A stretch of DNA of 33,477 nucleotides from Ruminococcus flavefaciens. Its GTDB lineage: Bacteria; Bacillota; Clostridia; Oscillospirales; Ruminococcaceae. The DNA lies in contig JAMPGO010000012.1 in assembly GCA_023663905.1 (NCBI GenBank), positions 1 through 33,477 on the forward strand. The letters are read 5' to 3'. The number at the start of each line of letters is the position of its first letter. Positions within the stretch are counted from its first letter, which is position 1. Below are positions 1 through 6,556 of the stretch, in pieces. The notes under the pieces were generated by a model. The model was not told where the DNA came from. It saw only the letters and a list, made by a program, of their open reading frames with translations, and did not search any database. A program made the position numbers and the translations under genes.

Positions 1-8
1 TATAGAAA

Positions 9-35
9 TGAGGGATTATACCTCACTATCCCTCA
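9..35. repeat. Perfect 8-bp inverted repeat, 11-nt loop
   Basis: TGAGGGAT at 9-16 is matched by ATCCCTCA at 28-35, so the RNA of either strand could form a hairpin. It sits just before an AAAGGAG ribosome binding site (about 40-46). No T-run follows it on the plus strand, so it is not a convincing terminator. Its function is unknown. It may belong to the same mosaic intergenic sequence as the 34-bp repeat at 53-86. Confidence 0.5.
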
Positions 36-51
36 CCCGAAAGGAGATGAT

Positions 52-477
52 ATGAGAATCGTTCTCAGTTTCAGGGACTGTGATTCCGCAAGGCGAAGTG
101 CATTAATGTTCAGTAACGGCAACTGCACTAAAATAAAGTATTACACGGCTGTTTACAGTTTCAAATCGGCTTTTGACTGCAATATCAGCAGTACTATAAA
201 AGAAAAGTACGACGTTTTTCTGTCCCATATCGGTGTTGAGCAGACGGATTACAGCGGAAACTATGGTATTTGGCAGTACAGCTGGACGGGGAAAATCAAC
301 GGTATCTCAGGCGATGTCGATTTGGATTACGCTTACAAAGATTACCCCTCTATTATCAGGAGTACAGGACTGAACGGATTTTCCGCTGATTCCTTGTCCT
401 CTGAATCGCCGTCCGACAAAAATACTCTTGAAAAAATTCTTGAACACGTTTCGAGTATTGACAAGAAGATGAAGTAA
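52..477 (+). pseudogene. C-terminal fragment of a GH25 muramidase (phage-type endolysin)
   Basis: The 141-residue frame matches only the last part of the GH25 lysozyme TIM barrel, in about residues 28-110. The recognisable elements are a GIWQYS strand, a GKINGISGDVDLDY segment and a YPSIIRSTGLNGF ending. The N-terminal barrel with the catalytic Asp-x-Glu is missing, and a normal GH25 domain is about 190 residues. The last 30 residues (KNTLEKILEHV, SIDKKMK) form a short charged helix like those at the end of some phage lysins. The first dozen codons are the dispersed 34-bp repeat, although an SD-like AAAGGAG precedes the ATG. The frame also stays open to the window edge, so a longer upstream reading cannot be excluded. 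A decayed lysin of a lost prophage is the best reading. Confidence 0.6.
53..86 (+). repeat. Dispersed 34-bp repeat, copy 1, with Fur-box-like core
   Basis: These 34 bases match 17227-17260 (opposite strand) at 31 of 34 positions, and the last 25 are identical. The first 15 (TGAGAATCGTTCTCA, 53-67) are a near-perfect 7-1-7 palindrome that resembles Fur-family operators. The conserved tail (68-86) is not part of any Fur consensus, so the unit is longer than a simple operator. Here it overlaps the first codons of the muramidase remnant, so the N-terminal residues of that reading frame are probably non-coding in origin. Confidence 0.6.
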
Positions 478-514
478 TAATTATATAAAAATGGTACGAG
501 TGTCGTAATAACAA

Positions 515-561
515 AAATAAAAAAATCCCGACTTCACGAAACAACATAAAATCGGGATTTT
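515..561 (-). terminator. Intrinsic terminator downstream of tRNA-Pro
   Basis: On the minus strand AAAATCCCGA (561-552) pairs with TCGGGATTTT (531-522) across a loop of about 20 nt, followed by a T-rich tract. It lies directly 3' of the tRNA. It could also act on plus-strand transcripts from the muramidase remnant, but the T-run is better on the minus strand. Confidence 0.7.
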
Positions 562-564
562 AAA

Positions 565-640
565 TGGTCTGAGTGACGGGACTTGAACCCACGGCCTCTA
601 CCACCCCAAGGTAGCGCGCTACCAACTGCGCCACACCCAG
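565..640 (-). tRNA. tRNA-Pro (anticodon GGG)
   Basis: A complete cloverleaf can be drawn on the minus strand. The acceptor stem is CTGGGTG/CACTCAG, the D stem GCGC/GCGC, and the anticodon stem CTACC/GGTAG has the 7-nt loop TTGGGGT, which places GGG at positions 34-36. The T arm is GTGGG-TTCAAGT-CCCGT. Discriminator A and an encoded CCA (565-567) complete it, 76 nt in all. It has its own sigma-A promoter (704-732), a strong leader hairpin (656-699) and a terminator (515-561). A truncated lysin gene lies just beyond its 3' end, a common position for integrated elements. Confidence 0.95.
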
Positions 641-655
641 ACTTTTATAGGGGGT

Positions 656-699
656 ATCGTTGAGTACTTCAAACTTCAACGTCTGTCGTACTCAACGAT
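656..699 (-). other. 12-bp perfect hairpin in the 5' leader of tRNA-Pro
   Basis: ATCGTTGAGTAC (656-667) and GTACTCAACGAT (688-699) form a perfect 12-bp stem with a 20-nt loop. Given the -10 box at 704-709, transcription on the minus strand should begin at or next to the first base of this stem, so the tRNA precursor would carry a 5'-terminal hairpin. No T-run follows, so it is not a terminator. Its role is unknown. Confidence 0.7.
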
Positions 700-703
700 A
701 TAT

Positions 704-732
704 ATTATAGCACAGGTTTTCGGATTTGTCAA
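704..732 (-). promoter_or_regulatory. Sigma-A promoter of tRNA-Pro
   Basis: On the minus strand the -35 box is TTGACA (732-727) and the -10 box is TATAAT (709-704), both perfect, with a 17-bp spacer. The -35 box overlaps the stop codon of the membrane-protein gene ending at 729. Confidence 0.9.
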
Positions 733-1604
733 GCGGTTTTAATATATTTTTTATTTTTAACTAAAAATATGTAAATTATGACAAAAACGATACCGACGAC
801 AGCAGAAATCAGTGCAAATGTCATAAAATTATTGACGAAAGCGGTCATAGCACTGGTATATGCGGAATAAACCTGCGCCTGCTTGATAGTAAACGCACTG
901 AAATAGTCAGTAGCCTTGAGATAGAAGCAGGGGACAGCACCTGCGATACCTGAGACAAGGGCGGAAATTCCAATCCACCAAAAAGCGGTTGAAGATGATT
1001 TTATGTTAATCAGCACGAGCAGGAGAGCGAGGAAAACCATCGCACCGCAGATAATCAGGACAGCCGTCGGGAGCTTGGAATAGAACGGGGCGATTTTTTT
1101 AAGAATACCGTGATTCTCCATTGCCCTGAGCTTGAAAACGTCGCAGTAATCGGCAATAATCTCATTGGCATTTTCTTTTGCCTCGCTGAGTTTTTCGTCG
1201 TACTTCGCATCTTTCGGCGCACCGATACTGTCGGCATAGTCGCTGTAGAAGTCGCTGAGAGCCGTTTCGAGAGCTGTATTTACAACGCTGTCGGCCTGTT
1301 CCCAGTCTGTAAGAACATAGAATCCGTTATCAATCTGAGTACGGATAACATCGTCGAGATAGTTCTCGCTGATAGCATTCATATAGACATCGGCAGGAAT
1401 CCCTGTAGTGTTGTATCTTTTGGAATAGTATTTCTCCAGCTCCGTCCAGACAGTATGGCTGAGATTTTTTTCCCGTGTGATGTCATAAAGCTTGTCGGGA
1501 CTGGCGAAATTCATAGCGACAAGGGCAATCAGCGAGCCGAGAAGCGACAGCACAAGCAGGACTGAGGTTATAAAAGAGAGAATATAGCTGACGGGCTTAT
1601 TCAT
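729..1604 (-). CDS. Membrane protein of the sortase cluster (function unknown)
   Basis: The 291-residue product has one N-terminal membrane helix (about residues 5-32). A charged, probably extracellular domain of about 150 residues follows, then three more hydrophobic helices (about 175-200, 207-230 and 255-283) and a lysine-rich end. I recognise no catalytic motif or named family. The start at 1604 is chosen because an AGGAGG lies 9 nt upstream and because only one base then separates it from the sortase stop codon. The frame could be read from 1661, but that would overlap the sortase by more than 50 bases. As the last gene of a secreted protein-sortase-membrane protein operon it is probably an accessory or partner of the sortase system, which is an inference from position only. 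Confidence 0.8.
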   Translation of the reverse strand: MNKPVSYILSFITSVLLVLSLLGSLIALVAMNFASPDKLYDITREKNLSHTVWTELEKYYSKRYNTTGIPADVYMNAISENYLDDVIRTQIDNGFYVLTDWEQADSVVNTALETALSDFYSDYADSIGAPKDAKYDEKLSEAKENANEIIADYCDVFKLRAMENHGILKKIAPFYSKLPTAVLIICGAMVFLALLLVLINIKSSSTAFWWIGISALVSGIAGAVPCFYLKATDYFSAFTIKQAQVYSAYTSAMTAFVNNFMTFALISAVVGIVFVIIYIFLVKNKKYIKTA

Positions 1605-1605
1605 A

Positions 1606-2274
1606 TTATTCATCCTCCTTTTCGGCATAGAATCGGCTTTCGGCGAGGTCGCAGATAACACCTATACGCTGGTCGGAAGCCCCGAGCAGGTCTCTTTTGC
1701 AGGTGTAAAGCGTAAGGCGGTTGTCATCTTTCGGGGTTATGTACTTCTTGCTGGAGCTTGAAAACGAAATCGTTTCACGGACTTTGTACTCAAATTCGCC
1801 GTAATTCGTACGCACTGTCACAATATCGCCCTCTTTTAGCTTATCGAGGTCGGCAAAGAATGTATCAACGTGAGCGGAGATGACGGAATTTCCCTCTGTT
1901 CCGACGATTACGGAGCTTGAAGAATGGCACGCACCACGTTCAAGCAGCTCGGAGTTGCTACCCCAGTAAACAGGAATATCAAGCCCTATAACGTCGCTGT
2001 TGAGGGTGGCATAGAGTTCGCCGAATTTCGGGCGGATAACCTCACCCGTTTCGGAAGTCTCGCCCTGATAGTCGGATTTGATTTCATTTTCACGGATAAC
2101 AAGCCCGGTATTATCGCTTGCCGGGTCGGATTTAAGGCTGTCCATAAATGCGATATTGACAAAGACTTTGAGCTTGTCGGCAGGCTTAATCATAGCGACT
2201 ATAAGGATTCCGACCGAGACCAGCGCAAGCAGGAACGGGGTTGCAATATGCAGGACGATATTTTTTTTATTCAT
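1606..2274 (-). CDS. Sortase (class not assigned)
   Basis: This is a membrane-anchored cysteine transpeptidase of 222 residues. An N-terminal helix (about 8-29) is followed by the sortase beta-barrel. The catalytic triad is visible: His135 in SVISAH, Cys192 in LTLYTC and Arg203 in SDQRIGV. The VDTFFADLDKLKEGD stretch after the histidine is typical of the family. The region before it (ERGACHSSSS) lacks the usual GHxP-type sequence. Such enzymes cleave a C-terminal sorting signal and attach the protein to the cell wall or to another protein. Its ATG at 2274 lies inside the 3' end of the upstream gene (8-bp overlap, ATGAATAA) with a GGAG 9 nt before it, so the two are translationally coupled. 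The likely substrate is that upstream product. Confidence 0.9.
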   Translation of the reverse strand: MNKKNIVLHIATPFLLALVSVGILIVAMIKPADKLKVFVNIAFMDSLKSDPASDNTGLVIRENEIKSDYQGETSETGEVIRPKFGELYATLNSDVIGLDIPVYWGSNSELLERGACHSSSSVIVGTEGNSVISAHVDTFFADLDKLKEGDIVTVRTNYGEFEYKVRETISFSSSSKKYITPKDDNRLTLYTCKRDLLGASDQRIGVICDLAESRFYAEKEDE

Positions 2275-3088
2275 TGCAGTTCTCTCCAAGGCATTTTTTT
2301 ACGAGCAGAAACAGTCCTGCGAATCCTGACATAATCAGCGCACCTGCGAATCCCAGAATGCCTCTGCGGTCGTAGCCTGTTTCCTCGATAGTATCGTTTA
2401 TTGAGCCGACCCCGACAAGCTCGCCGTCCTGATTCTTCATAGAAAAGGAAACGCTGTCGTCGGTCAGCTCGTCAACGGTAAGATTAACACCGAGCGAATC
2501 GGAGATAGACGAGAGATTGCCGACAACATTGAGCTTGTCCTCCATAGGAAGCTGTTTAAGCATACTCCTGTATTCTTCGGGCGAGAGATTATTGATAATA
2601 ACGGTCTGCTGTTCTTCGGTGAATGTGCTTAAGTAAGTCATTTTCTCGTCATACGACAGGGCAATGAACTGTGCCGAACTGATTCGGGTGAACGTTGAAC
2701 CGTCGGGCATAGTGAGGGTAATGGAATCGTCCGCAGGAGTAGTGGGACTGTCTGTCGGAGCGGTACTTCCCGAGCCTGTAACAGGTACAGCAGTGGTAGT
2801 TGATACCGCAGGCACGGTAGCGTCGGGATTATACGGGACGGTTGTTACAATACTTTTTTGGTACTCTTTGAACTGTGCAATAAGCTCATCGATACGTTCG
2901 GGCGGATAAAGCTCGGGGTTGGTGTAATACTCATTCCAGAACACCTGAATAGTATCTTCGGGAATGCCGTACTGTCTTGCAACAGCTTCGGCTTCCTGCG
3001 GAGTTGCGGAATATGAAGTTGCAGGAACGGCGCAGAGTCCGACGGCAAGAAGCGAGAATGCCAGTATTTTTATGAAATTCTTGTGCAT
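2267..3088 (-). CDS. Secreted protein with noncanonical cell-wall sorting signal (IEETG)
   Basis: The 273-residue product starts with a signal peptide (about 1-27). A helical, acidic domain and a Thr/Ser/Pro-rich linker (about 82-120) follow, then a second domain of about 110 residues. The C-terminus is laid out like a sortase substrate: IEETG (234-238), the polar residues YDRR, a hydrophobic helix (about 243-263) and the tail KKCLGENCNE. IEETG differs from LPxTG in its first two positions. The start at 3088 has AGGAGG 8 nt upstream; the in-frame ATG at 3109 has no such site. I cannot name a family for the domains. The gene is the first of the operon and overlaps the sortase. Confidence 0.8.
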   Translation of the reverse strand: MHKNFIKILAFSLLAVGLCAVPATSYSATPQEAEAVARQYGIPEDTIQVFWNEYYTNPELYPPERIDELIAQFKEYQKSIVTTVPYNPDATVPAVSTTTAVPVTGSGSTAPTDSPTTPADDSITLTMPDGSTFTRISSAQFIALSYDEKMTYLSTFTEEQQTVIINNLSPEEYRSMLKQLPMEDKLNVVGNLSSISDSLGVNLTVDELTDDSVSFSMKNQDGELVGVGSINDTIEETGYDRRGILGFAGALIMSGFAGLFLLVKKCLGENCNE

Positions 3089-3120
3089 AAGAAGTCCTCC
3101 TGATGTCATTTTATATAAAT

Positions 3121-3149
3121 ATTATAACCTTTTGCAGGTTATATGTCAA
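3121..3149 (-). promoter_or_regulatory. Sigma-A promoter of the sortase operon
   Basis: On the minus strand TTGACA (3149-3144), a 17-bp spacer and TATAAT (3126-3121) lie about 30 nt before the first gene's start codon. It is divergent from the trmB promoter. Confidence 0.9.
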
Positions 3150-3170
3150 GAAAAAATTTTGTCCAAAGTA

Positions 3171-3199
3171 TTGGAATTTTCTGAAAAGTATGTTATAAT
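3171..3199 (+). promoter_or_regulatory. Sigma-A promoter of trmB
   Basis: TTGGAA (3171-3176), a 17-bp spacer and TATAAT (3194-3199) are followed by AGGAGG about 8 nt before the trmB ATG. The -35 box matches consensus at four of six positions. Confidence 0.75.
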
Positions 3200-3232
3200 A
3201 TAGTGAAATAATTTTCACAGGAGGTATTTTTT

Positions 3233-3892
3233 ATGAGAATCAGGCATAAACCCTGGGCAAAGCCCGAGCTTGAAGCCTGTCCGTTTTATGTTGCGGATAC
3301 GGCAGGGCAGAAAGGTAAGTGGACGGAGCTTTTTGAGAATCCCGAACGACCGCTTTATGTTGAGCTTGGATGCGGAAAGGGCGGATTTATTTCCCAGATT
3401 GCACCGTCACATCCCGAAATCAACTTCATCGCTATGGATATAAAGAACGAAATGCTGGTGCTTGCAAAGAGAAAGCTGGAGAATGCCTATAAATCGGCGG
3501 AAATTCCTATGGACAACATCAGGATTGCAATACAGAACATCGAGCGGATTGACCTTGCGTGGGATGAGAACGACAGGGCGGACAGGATTTACATAAACTT
3601 CTGCAATCCCTGGGGCAAGGCGAAGCACAAGAAGCGCCGTCTGACCCATACCCGACAGCTTGTCAATTATAAAAAGTTTCTCAGGGGCGAAATCTGGTTC
3701 AAGACCGATGACGACGAGCTTTTTGAGGAATCTTTTGAGTATTTCGCAGAGGCAGGCTATAGAATCAAGTTCAGCACGCACGATTTGCACAGCGAAGAGG
3801 GCATTGAGAATTACATAACGGAACACGAACAGATGTTCACCGACGAGGGCAAGACGATAAAATTCCTGATTGCCGAGCCTGTTGAGGAGTGA
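3233..3892 (+). CDS. trmB: tRNA (guanine-N7-)-methyltransferase TrmB
   Basis: The enzyme uses S-adenosylmethionine to methylate G46 in the variable loop of tRNAs. The 219-residue protein is of normal length for the family. The SAM-binding loop ELGCGKGGF is at about residues 44-52, and the tRNA-binding signature appears as INFCNPWGKAKHKKRRLTH at about 122-140. Most family members read DPWPK where this one has NPWGK; Asn for Asp is known in other Firmicutes as far as I recall. An AGGAGG precedes the ATG. Its 3' end contains the ribosome binding site of the next small gene, so the two are probably coupled. Confidence 0.95.
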   Translation: MRIRHKPWAKPELEACPFYVADTAGQKGKWTELFENPERPLYVELGCGKGGFISQIAPSHPEINFIAMDIKNEMLVLAKRKLENAYKSAEIPMDNIRIAIQNIERIDLAWDENDRADRIYINFCNPWGKAKHKKRRLTHTRQLVNYKKFLRGEIWFKTDDDELFEESFEYFAEAGYRIKFSTHDLHSEEGIENYITEHEQMFTDEGKTIKFLIAEPVEE

Positions 3893-3896
3893 GACT

Positions 3897-4088
3897 ATGG
3901 AATATAAAAAAGAGTGGAATAAGTTCTCGTTCGGTTTCGGAAGCCAGAAAGTTGCAGGAGCAGGTAATCTCGCAGAAGCCGAAAGTGCCGAAACATCGAC
4001 AAAAAAGCTGGTTGCTTCGGTTATCCTCTTCGCCGCTGCCTGTCTGCTGAAATTTATAGCGGGAAAACTTCTCGGACTGAAAAAATAA
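3897..4088 (+). CDS. Small single-helix membrane protein (unknown)
   Basis: This is a 63-residue protein starting MEYKKEWNKF. A polar, Ala/Glu-rich N-terminal half ends at about residue 40 and is followed by one hydrophobic helix (about 42-60, ending GKLLGLKK). The ATG at 3897 is 4 nt after the trmB stop, and a GAGGAG inside the trmB end is 7 nt upstream, which supports real translation. I do not recognise a family. It lies between trmB and the separately promoted pyrimidine operon, so it should be read with trmB. Confidence 0.65.
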   Translation: MEYKKEWNKFSFGFGSQKVAGAGNLAEAESAETSTKKLVASVILFAAACLLKFIAGKLLGLKK

Positions 4089-4106
4089 AAAATTTTTGTG
4101 AACCTC

Positions 4107-4135
4107 TTTACAAATCCGATAAGATATGTTATAAT
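4107..4135 (+). promoter_or_regulatory. Sigma-A promoter of the pyr operon
   Basis: TTTACA (4107-4112), a 17-bp spacer and TATAAT (4130-4135) give a transcript with a leader of about 110 nt before pyrC. Confidence 0.9.
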
Positions 4136-4152
4136 TAAAGAAAACCCCGTAA

Positions 4153-4229
4153 CCCTGTCCGCAAGGTTTAACAGGGGGCATAATAAAACTGCTATATCTA
4201 TGCCCGCCTGTTTCAGACGGGTTATTTTT
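4153..4229 (+). promoter_or_regulatory. Attenuator-like leader of the pyr operon
   Basis: Three mutually exclusive hairpins can be drawn. The first is CCCTGT/ACAGGG (4153-4158 with 4171-4176), capped by CC-GCAA-GG. The second is GGGCATA/TATGCCC (4176-4182 with 4199-4205). The third is an intrinsic terminator, CCCGCCTG-TTT-CAGACGGG (4203-4221), with one mismatch and the tail TTATTTTT. The second shares bases with both neighbours, so it can act as antiterminator and the first as anti-antiterminator. That is the logic of PyrR-type attenuation in Firmicutes. I do not see the usual PyrR-binding loop consensus, so the effector is unassigned. Confidence 0.7.
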
Positions 4230-4253
4230 CTGCAAATCAAAGGAGATGAATTT

Positions 4254-5525
4254 ATGGATTCTGTTCTTATAAAAAATATCCGTGCAGTTGATGTCGATTC
4301 TGACTTTACGGCGGATATACTTATAAAAGACGGTAAAATCGCAGAGGTTGCCGATAATATTCAGCATACCGCCGACAAAGTCATTGACGGCTCGGGGCTG
4401 GTGATTATGCCGTCGCTGTTTGATATGCACGTCCATTTCCGTGACCCGGGTCTTACTTATAAAGAGGATATAATTTCGGGCTGTTCATCGGCTCTTGCAG
4501 GCGGAGTAACAGGTGTTCTTGCAATGCCCAACACAAAACCGCCCTGCGATAATCCCGAGACTATCCGCTATATCATCGACAAGGCTGAGGGTACAGGTGT
4601 TGACGTTTACCCTGTCGGCTGTATCACTAACGGAATGAGCGGAGACGGCTTGTGCGATTTCGATGAGCTGAAAAAGGCAGGCTGTATCTGCATTTCAGAT
4701 GACGGCAGACCTGTTGAGAATGCCGAAATGATGAGAAAAGCACTTGAGCTTTCCACAAAAAACGGACTTCTTGTCGCCTCTCACTGCGAGGATTTGAGCA
4801 TTATAGACGGCGGAATTATGAACAGGGGAGAGACTTCCGAAAAGCTGGGCGTAAAGGGTATGGACAGAGCTTCGGAGGATTATATAACCGCCCGTGAGAT
4901 GATTCTTGCCAAATCGGTTGATTCACGAATCCACATATGCCACGTCTCAACAGAGGGAAGTACGGCTATGATTCGCTTTGCGAAGTCCAGAGGAGTAAAA
5001 GTCACCTGCGAGACTGCTCCGCACTATTTTATGCTGACTGACAAGCTTCTCGAAAAGCGTGACGCAGATTACAGAATGAATCCTCCGCTCAGAACTCAGG
5101 CGGATGTTGAGGCTGTAATCGAGGGAATCAAGGACGGCACGATTGATTGCATAATCACCGACCACGCACCTCACGCACCCGAAGAAAAAGCCGATTTCGA
5201 GAAAGCTCCGAACGGTGTTGTAGGGCTTGAAACCTCGCTCGCTGTAACTCTTACGGCGCTGTATCATACAGGAGAAATCAGCCTGAATAAAGTCGTTGAG
5301 CTTATGTGCGTGAATCCGAGAAAGATTCTCGGGCTTGAAATTCCGCAGATAAAAGAGGGAAGCACTGCCGATTTGGTTATCGCCGATATTGACAGGAAGT
5401 GGACTGTTGAGCCTGAGAAGCTCCGTTCAAAGTCGCATAATACGGTTTTCAAGGGTATGACCCTGACAGGCAAGCCCGTTATGACTATCTCAAAGGGCAT
5501 TATCAGATATAACGAAATAAATTAA
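4254..5525 (+). CDS. pyrC: Dihydroorotase
   Basis: It catalyses reversible cyclisation of N-carbamoyl-aspartate to dihydroorotate, the third step of UMP synthesis. The 423-residue length fits type I dihydroorotases. Metal-site motifs are visible: DMHVHFRDPG near residues 57-66, SHCED near 176-180, ICHVST near 231-236, and ITDHAPHA near 301-308. The MNPPLR segment binds substrate in homologues. The start at 4254 is supported by AAGGAGATGAATTT directly upstream; the frame extends back to 4098, but that stretch contains the promoter and the attenuator. It is the first gene of pyrC-pyrF-carA-carB. Genes for pyrB, pyrD, pyrE and pyrK must lie elsewhere. Confidence 0.95.
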   Translation: MDSVLIKNIRAVDVDSDFTADILIKDGKIAEVADNIQHTADKVIDGSGLVIMPSLFDMHVHFRDPGLTYKEDIISGCSSALAGGVTGVLAMPNTKPPCDNPETIRYIIDKAEGTGVDVYPVGCITNGMSGDGLCDFDELKKAGCICISDDGRPVENAEMMRKALELSTKNGLLVASHCEDLSIIDGGIMNRGETSEKLGVKGMDRASEDYITAREMILAKSVDSRIHICHVSTEGSTAMIRFAKSRGVKVTCETAPHYFMLTDKLLEKRDADYRMNPPLRTQADVEAVIEGIKDGTIDCIITDHAPHAPEEKADFEKAPNGVVGLETSLAVTLTALYHTGEISLNKVVELMCVNPRKILGLEIPQIKEGSTADLVIADIDRKWTVEPEKLRSKSHNTVFKGMTLTGKPVMTISKGIIRYNEIN

Positions 5526-5543
5526 ACAAACGGAGGAATTTTT

Positions 5544-6470
5544 ATGTCATTTGACAGACTTATTGATAAGATTATTGAACTCAAGAACCCGACTGTTGTC
5601 GGACTTGACCCGAAGCTCGAATACGTTCCCGCATACATCCAGCGCCGTTACTTTGAAAAGGACGGTATGACCCTGAAATCCGCCGCAAAAGCTATCTATG
5701 ATTTCAATCAGGCTATTATTGACGAGATTCACGACATCGTTCCCGCAATCAAACCGCAGGCGGCTTACTATGAGATGTACGGTCACTATGGTATCAGAAC
5801 GCTCGAAAAGACTATCAGATATGCCAAGCTTAACGGTATGTTCGTTATCACCGACGGCAAGCGCAATGACATCGGCGCAACTATGGAAGCCTATACCAAC
5901 GCTCATCTCGGCACGACTGCAATCGGCGAAAATTCGGCGGAAGCTTTCGGCGCTGACGCTCTTACAGTCAACGGCTATCTCGGTACGGACGGCATAGAGC
6001 CACTGCTTAAAGTCTGCCGTGAGCAGGACAAGGGAATATATGTTCTCGTCAAGACTTCCAATAAGTCAAGCGGAGAGCTTCAGGATTTGAAGCTTGAGGA
6101 CGGTACTCCGATTTATGCTAAAATGGGCGACCTCTGCGAGATGTGGGGCGCTGATACAATAGGAAAATACGGCTATTCCGCAGTCGGCGCAGTTGTCGGA
6201 GCAACGTATCCCGAAATGCTCACGGAACTCCGCCAGAGACTTCCGCATACTATGTTCCTCGTACCGGGCTACGGTGCGCAGGGTGGCGGAGCAGAAGGCT
6301 TGAAGGGCGGATTTGACGAGAACGGTCTCGGCGCAATAGTAAACTCCAGCCGTGCGGTTATGTGCGCCTATAAGAAAGAGGGCTGTGACGAGCGTGATTT
6401 CGCAAAGGCTGCACGTCGTGAGGTTATCCGTATGAGAGACGACATCACCCAGTATATTAATCTTAAATAA
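5544..6470 (+). CDS. pyrF: Orotidine 5'-phosphate decarboxylase (long, type 2)
   Basis: It removes CO2 from OMP to give UMP, the last step of the pathway. The protein is 308 residues, matching the longer type 2 family rather than the roughly 240-residue E. coli form. The catalytic Lys-Asp region is DGKRNDIGATMEAY (about residues 103-116), and an early GLDPKLEYVP segment and KPQAAYYE also fit. Near the C-terminus LVPGYGAQGGG is the phosphate-binding loop. The ATG has a GGAGG 8 nt upstream and lies 18 nt after pyrC, in the same operon. Confidence 0.95.
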   Translation: MSFDRLIDKIIELKNPTVVGLDPKLEYVPAYIQRRYFEKDGMTLKSAAKAIYDFNQAIIDEIHDIVPAIKPQAAYYEMYGHYGIRTLEKTIRYAKLNGMFVITDGKRNDIGATMEAYTNAHLGTTAIGENSAEAFGADALTVNGYLGTDGIEPLLKVCREQDKGIYVLVKTSNKSSGELQDLKLEDGTPIYAKMGDLCEMWGADTIGKYGYSAVGAVVGATYPEMLTELRQRLPHTMFLVPGYGAQGGGAEGLKGGFDENGLGAIVNSSRAVMCAYKKEGCDERDFAKAARREVIRMRDDITQYINLK

Positions 6471-6556
6471 TTTAATTTGTACTTTCAGCTAACTCACTGC
6501 TACAAAGGCGTGGCTGTGTTTTATAAATTTTCAGACTAATTGAAAGGATTGGTAAA

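Noticed and set aside
53-67. Firm call of a Fur-regulated promoter
   Set aside because: The palindrome is Fur-like, but no iron gene or clear promoter is next to it, and the conserved tail suggests a repeat.
3407-4240. Long minus-strand frame (277 codons) over trmB and the pyrC leader
   Set aside because: It lies opposite trmB, its 3' part crosses the attenuator, and its protein has no recognisable domain. It is a shadow of trmB codon bias.
4098-4253. N-terminal extension of dihydroorotase
   Set aside because: The open frame covers the promoter and attenuator, and the strong SD directly precedes 4254.
6471-6556. Riboswitch or promoter in the pyrF-carA gap
   Set aside because: Only a weak CAGC/GCTG pairing and no promoter boxes were found in 86 bp.
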